A stretch of 64,000 nt of DNA. Origin: Arthrobacter sp. Bi83 (GTDB lineage: Bacteria; Actinomycetota; Actinomycetes; Actinomycetales; Micrococcaceae). The position numbers and the translations under genes are program-made. The notes under the pieces were generated by a model that saw only the letters and a program-made list of their open reading frames with translations, ran no database searches and had not been told where the DNA came from. The stretch lies in contig NZ_CAKKLY010000003.1 of assembly GCF_918698095.1 (NCBI RefSeq), positions 62,001-126,000 of the forward strand, given 5' to 3'. Of this stretch, positions 61,429 through 64,000 are shown one piece after another. Position 1 is the stretch's first letter. Each line of letters starts with the position of its first letter.

Positions 61429-62202
61429 GTGAATCTCCGGATGGAATTGCCCGGGTTCCTGTATGGCTTCTACGAGCGCAAACTCCAGCGGTCGCTGGAT
61501 CCAGCACGCATTCCCAGGCACATCGGCGTCATGGTGGACGGCAACCGGCGCTGGGCCCGGCAGTTCAACGCCCCCACGAGCCAGGGACACCAGGCCGGTG
61601 CGGACAAGATCCACGAGTTCCTGGGCTGGTGCCAGGAACTGGGGATCAGGGTAGTCACCCTCTACATGCTCTCCACCGACAACATGAGCCGCTCCGGTGA
61701 GGAACTGGACCTGCTCATGGGCATCATCGCGAACACACTCGACCGCCTGGATGAGGCCGCCGACATTTCGGTGCACGCCATGGGTGCGCCCGAACTCCTC
61801 CCGGACTACCTTGCAGACCGGCTGACCAAACTGACCACGCGGACTCCGGTGCGCGAGAAGCTGCACGTCAATGTAGCGGTCGGCTATGGCGGACGTCGGG
61901 AAATCGTCGATGCCGTGCGGGAGTTGCTTCACGATGCCGTGGCCCGCAAGGCCGACATCAGCGAACTCGCCGACACCCTGTCCGTGGACGACATCTCACG
62001 TTTCCTCTACACCCGCGGCCAGCCGGACCCGGACCTGGTCATCAGGACCTCCGGCGAACAGCGGCTGTCAGGCTTCCTGATGTGGCAGAGCGCCTACAGC
62101 GAGTTCTACTTCTGCGAGGCGCTCTGGCCCGCGTTCCGAAAGGTCGATTTTCTCCGCGCCCTGCGGGACTACGCCGGCAGGCAGCGGCGGTTTGGCTCCT
62201 AG
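61429..62202 (+). CDS. uppS: Cis-prenyltransferase (polyprenyl diphosphate synthase)
   Basis: The 257-aa enzyme extends isoprenyl diphosphates for the cell-wall lipid carrier. HIGVMVDGNRRWAR carries the catalytic Asp and the diphosphate-binding Arg residues; TLYMLSTDNMSRS and DLVIRTSGEQRLSGFLMWQ are canonical. Actinobacteria often have two such enzymes (short Z-FPP and long decaprenyl synthases); which one this is cannot be decided. GTG 61429 has AGGAAG 4-5 bases upstream; TTG 61399 and ATG 61441 are alternatives. Confidence 0.93.
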   Translation: MNLRMELPGFLYGFYERKLQRSLDPARIPRHIGVMVDGNRRWARQFNAPTSQGHQAGADKIHEFLGWCQELGIRVVTLYMLSTDNMSRSGEELDLLMGIIANTLDRLDEAADISVHAMGAPELLPDYLADRLTKLTTRTPVREKLHVNVAVGYGGRREIVDAVRELLHDAVARKADISELADTLSVDDISRFLYTRGQPDPDLVIRTSGEQRLSGFLMWQSAYSEFYFCEALWPAFRKVDFLRALRDYAGRQRRFGS

Positions 62203-62370
62203 CCTTCCTTGGGCCGGTCCCGGCGTGACCGCGGACTGTCCGCGCCGTTCATCTTGAATTCACAAGATGGCAACAGGAATCGCCGGTCCAAGACTTTGGA
62301 AATTAGTCGGAGGAGATTTACGTTAAAACCATCAGCAGGCAAACCGCCGGCTGATCGGGGAGGCCAGTAC

Positions 62371-62487
62371 ATGGAGCGGAATTTTCGCACCGGTTGTATG
62401 GGAGGCCGAGCCGGCCTCTTTTGGCCGAGCCGCCTCACCAATAACAATTCCGGGCATGTGCCCCGGGGCTGGAGTCGATGTGGCTAA
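62371..62487 (+). CDS. Small ORF (38 aa) in the phoH leader, overlapping the phoH start
   Basis: ATG 62371 is preceded by GGGGAGG with 6-7 base spacing, a much better ribosome site than most genes here. The 38-aa product begins [18 protein letters not shown] and has no recognisable fold. A terminator hairpin (62402-62422) lies inside it, and its stop at 62485-62487 overlaps GTG 62480 of phoH. It could be a leader peptide for attenuation, or a small partner like PhoAT of mycobacterial phoAT-phoH2. It may also be chance. Confidence 0.4.
   Translation: MERNFRTGCMGGRAGLFWPSRLTNNNSGHVPRGWSRCG
62402..62422 (+). terminator. Intrinsic terminator hairpin in the phoH leader
   Basis: GAGGCCG (62402-62408) pairs with CGGCCTC (62412-62418), loop AGC, then TTTT. 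An earlier GGGGAGGCC (62357-62365) could pair with the same right arm, giving alternative structures. Confidence 0.6.
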
Positions 62488-63922
62488 TTCTGAACAACTG
62501 CCCGAAGTCATCACGGACCAGGGTGAGAAGGCTACCTCTCGCGCCAAGCGAGCAATTTCAAAGACCGGTGCGGCCACGAAAGACGCCGCGGCCGGTCTTG
62601 CTGTTTCCGGCCCAAGGTCAGAATCCCAGCCCGCCGTCTCGACGTTCGTCATTGACACCTCGGTGTTGCTGTCCGATCCCCGCGCCCTGCTCCGCTTTGC
62701 GGAGCACGAGGTCATTGTGCCCATCGTGGTCATCACCGAGCTGGAAGGGAAGCGGCACGATCCCGAGCTGGGCTACTTTGCCCGGACAGCCCTCCGTCTC
62801 CTTGATGACCTGCGCGTCCAGCATGGCGGGCTCGACCGGCCCATCCCGCTGGGAGACGCCGGCGGGATACTCATGGTGGAGCTGAATCACATCTCGTCCG
62901 AAGTGCTGCCGGCCGGTTTCCGCGGCGGTGACAACGACAGCCGCATCCTCGCCGTCGCCAAGAACCTCGCCAACGAGGGCCGCAACGTCACCGTGGTGTC
63001 CAAGGACCTTCCCATGCGGGTCAAGGCTTCGGCCATGGGTCTTCTCGCCGATGAGTACCGCAACGAGCTGGTCAAGGATTCCGGCTGGACCGGCGTCGCG
63101 GAAGTTGACGCCAGCGAGGAGGAGATTTCCACGCTCTACGGCCACGAGCCGGTCTTCATTCCCGCCGCCGCCGAGATGCCGGTCAACACCGGTCTCGTGT
63201 TGCTCTCCAACAGGGGCTCGGCACTGGGACGGGTAGGCCCGGACAAGCAGGTCCGCCTCGTGAAAGGCGACCGGGACGTCTTCGGCCTCCACGGACGCTC
63301 CGCCGAACAGCGGCTCGCCATCGACCTCCTGATGGACCCGGCGGTAGGCATTGTGTCGATCGGCGGCCGCGCCGGCACCGGCAAGTCAGCCCTCGCCCTG
63401 TGCGCAGGACTGGAGGCCGTGCTGGAGCGCCGGGAGCACCGCAAAGTGATTGTCTTCCGCCCGCTCTACGCCGTCGGTGGCCAGGAACTGGGCTACCTGC
63501 CGGGCTCTGAGGCGGAGAAGATGAACCCGTGGGCACAGGCTGTCTTCGATACCCTCGGTGCCCTCGTCAGCCAGGAAGTCGTGGAGGAAGTCATGGACCG
63601 CGGCATGCTGGAGGTCATGCCGCTAACCCACATCCGCGGCCGTTCCCTGCATGACGCCTTCGTGATCGTGGACGAGGCACAGTCCCTGGAGAAGAACGTG
63701 CTGCTCACCGTGATGAGCCGCATCGGGCAGAACTCGAAGATCGTCCTCACCCACGACGTCGCCCAGCGTGACAACCTGCGGGTCGGCCGGCACGACGGCG
63801 TTGCCGCCGTCGTCGAGATCCTCAAGGGCCACCCGCTCTTCGGCCACATCACCCTCACCCGTTCCGAGCGCTCGCCCATCGCCGCGCTGGTGACGGAGCT
63901 GCTGGAAGGGGCTGAGATCTAA
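62480..63922 (+). CDS. PIN-domain PhoH-family ATPase (PhoH2-like)
   Basis: The 480-aa protein has a variable approximately 50-residue N-terminus, a PIN nuclease domain ([34 protein letters not shown] with the acidic catalytic residues) and a PhoH ATPase domain (Walker [13 protein letters not shown], Walker [25 protein letters not shown]). Mycobacterial PhoH2 is a sequence-specific RNA helicase/RNase. GTG 62480 has GGAG 5 bases upstream; ATG 62456 is possible. The leader carries a small ORF and a terminator hairpin, so expression may be attenuated. Confidence 0.93.
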   Translation: MANSEQLPEVITDQGEKATSRAKRAISKTGAATKDAAAGLAVSGPRSESQPAVSTFVIDTSVLLSDPRALLRFAEHEVIVPIVVITELEGKRHDPELGYFARTALRLLDDLRVQHGGLDRPIPLGDAGGILMVELNHISSEVLPAGFRGGDNDSRILAVAKNLANEGRNVTVVSKDLPMRVKASAMGLLADEYRNELVKDSGWTGVAEVDASEEEISTLYGHEPVFIPAAAEMPVNTGLVLLSNRGSALGRVGPDKQVRLVKGDRDVFGLHGRSAEQRLAIDLLMDPAVGIVSIGGRAGTGKSALALCAGLEAVLERREHRKVIVFRPLYAVGGQELGYLPGSEAEKMNPWAQAVFDTLGALVSQEVVEEVMDRGMLEVMPLTHIRGRSLHDAFVIVDEAQSLEKNVLLTVMSRIGQNSKIVLTHDVAQRDNLRVGRHDGVAAVVEILKGHPLFGHITLTRSERSPIAALVTELLEGAEI

Positions 63923-63935
63923 CCTGCGTGCCCGA

Positions 63936-63967
63936 GGGCCGTGGCCGGGTTCGCCGGGCCACGGCCC
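63936..63967 (+). terminator. Hairpin terminator after phoH
   Basis: GGGCCGTGGCC (63936-63946) pairs with GGCCACGGCCC (63957-63967), inner GGG/CCG partly paired; weak T tail. Confidence 0.6.
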
Positions 63968-64000
63968 TTCGCCGTCGCTTAGACACGACGCATATGGACC

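Noticed and set aside
62290-62440. Known riboswitch class before phoH
   Set aside because: I compared it by memory with c-di-AMP, c-di-GMP, cobalamin, SAM-IV and guanidine motifs; none fitted. It is reported only as an unknown structured leader.

Overview
The window comes from a high-GC actinobacterium, most likely a member of the Micrococcaceae close to Arthrobacter/Pseudarthrobacter. This rests on the mycothiol S-conjugate amidase, the eno-ftsB/divIC-DUF501-ppx order, the DUF4307/greA/mca neighbourhood, a PIN-PhoH ATPase, many GTG/TTG starts, and a set of genes with a TANNNT -10 box only 5-7 bases before the start codon (leaderless promoters). It looks like ordinary chromosome. I saw no prophage, insertion sequence, integron or CRISPR array, and base use is even except for short AT-richer patches at promoters.

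Layout. 1-1400: end of glyA and folD (one-carbon metabolism). 1400-6700: a NarL-type two-component pair, a small SHOCT membrane protein and a three-gene ABC-2 exporter. 6800-11800: a small membrane protein, exonuclease III, trpS, a 2H phosphoesterase, a YihY/BrkB membrane protein and an alpha/beta hydrolase. 11880-15560: sdhCDAB on the minus strand behind a good sigma-70-type promoter. 15.7-20.2 kb: GDP-mannose synthesis, an M20 amidohydrolase, and an OhrR-Ohr-oxidoreductase peroxide operon with a clear operator. 20.4-31.3 kb: nucleoside uptake (Bmp lipoprotein, double ATPase, two permeases) running straight into cytidine deaminase and pyrimidine-nucleoside phosphorylase, then two DedA proteins, adenosine deaminase and MazG. 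31.4-36.7 kb: enolase, an FtsB/DivIC protein, DUF501, an exopolyphosphatase-family protein and an S8 protease. 36.7-39.4 kb: NDH-2 under a Rex-like operator, an ACT-GNAT fusion and a tRNA with anticodon UAA. 39.6-45.3 kb: branched-chain amino-acid ABC transporter, its binding protein convergent with livHMGF. 45.7-52.5 kb: BAX-inhibitor-1 protein, thiolase, and a gal cluster (galK-galT-DeoR regulator divergent from galM). 52.5-64 kb: AI-2E family protein, threonine dehydratase, rhomboid protease, greA, DUF4307, mca, a DUF255 thioredoxin-fold protein, hemolysin III, a cis-prenyltransferase and PIN-PhoH.

The most interesting unexplained element is the approximately 200-base leader of the PIN-PhoH gene. 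It contains a 38-codon ORF with a strong Shine-Dalgarno sequence, an intrinsic-terminator hairpin inside that ORF, and an 8-base overlap with the phoH start, which is a candidate attenuation device. Also worth checking: a class I tRNA body with a UAA (Leu) anticodon overlapping the upstream stop codon, a LivH permease with a secreted carboxypeptidase-regulatory-like domain fused at its N-terminus, a Rex-like operator before ndh, REP-like sequences translated inside cdd and mazG, and a terminator-like hairpin in the greA leader.
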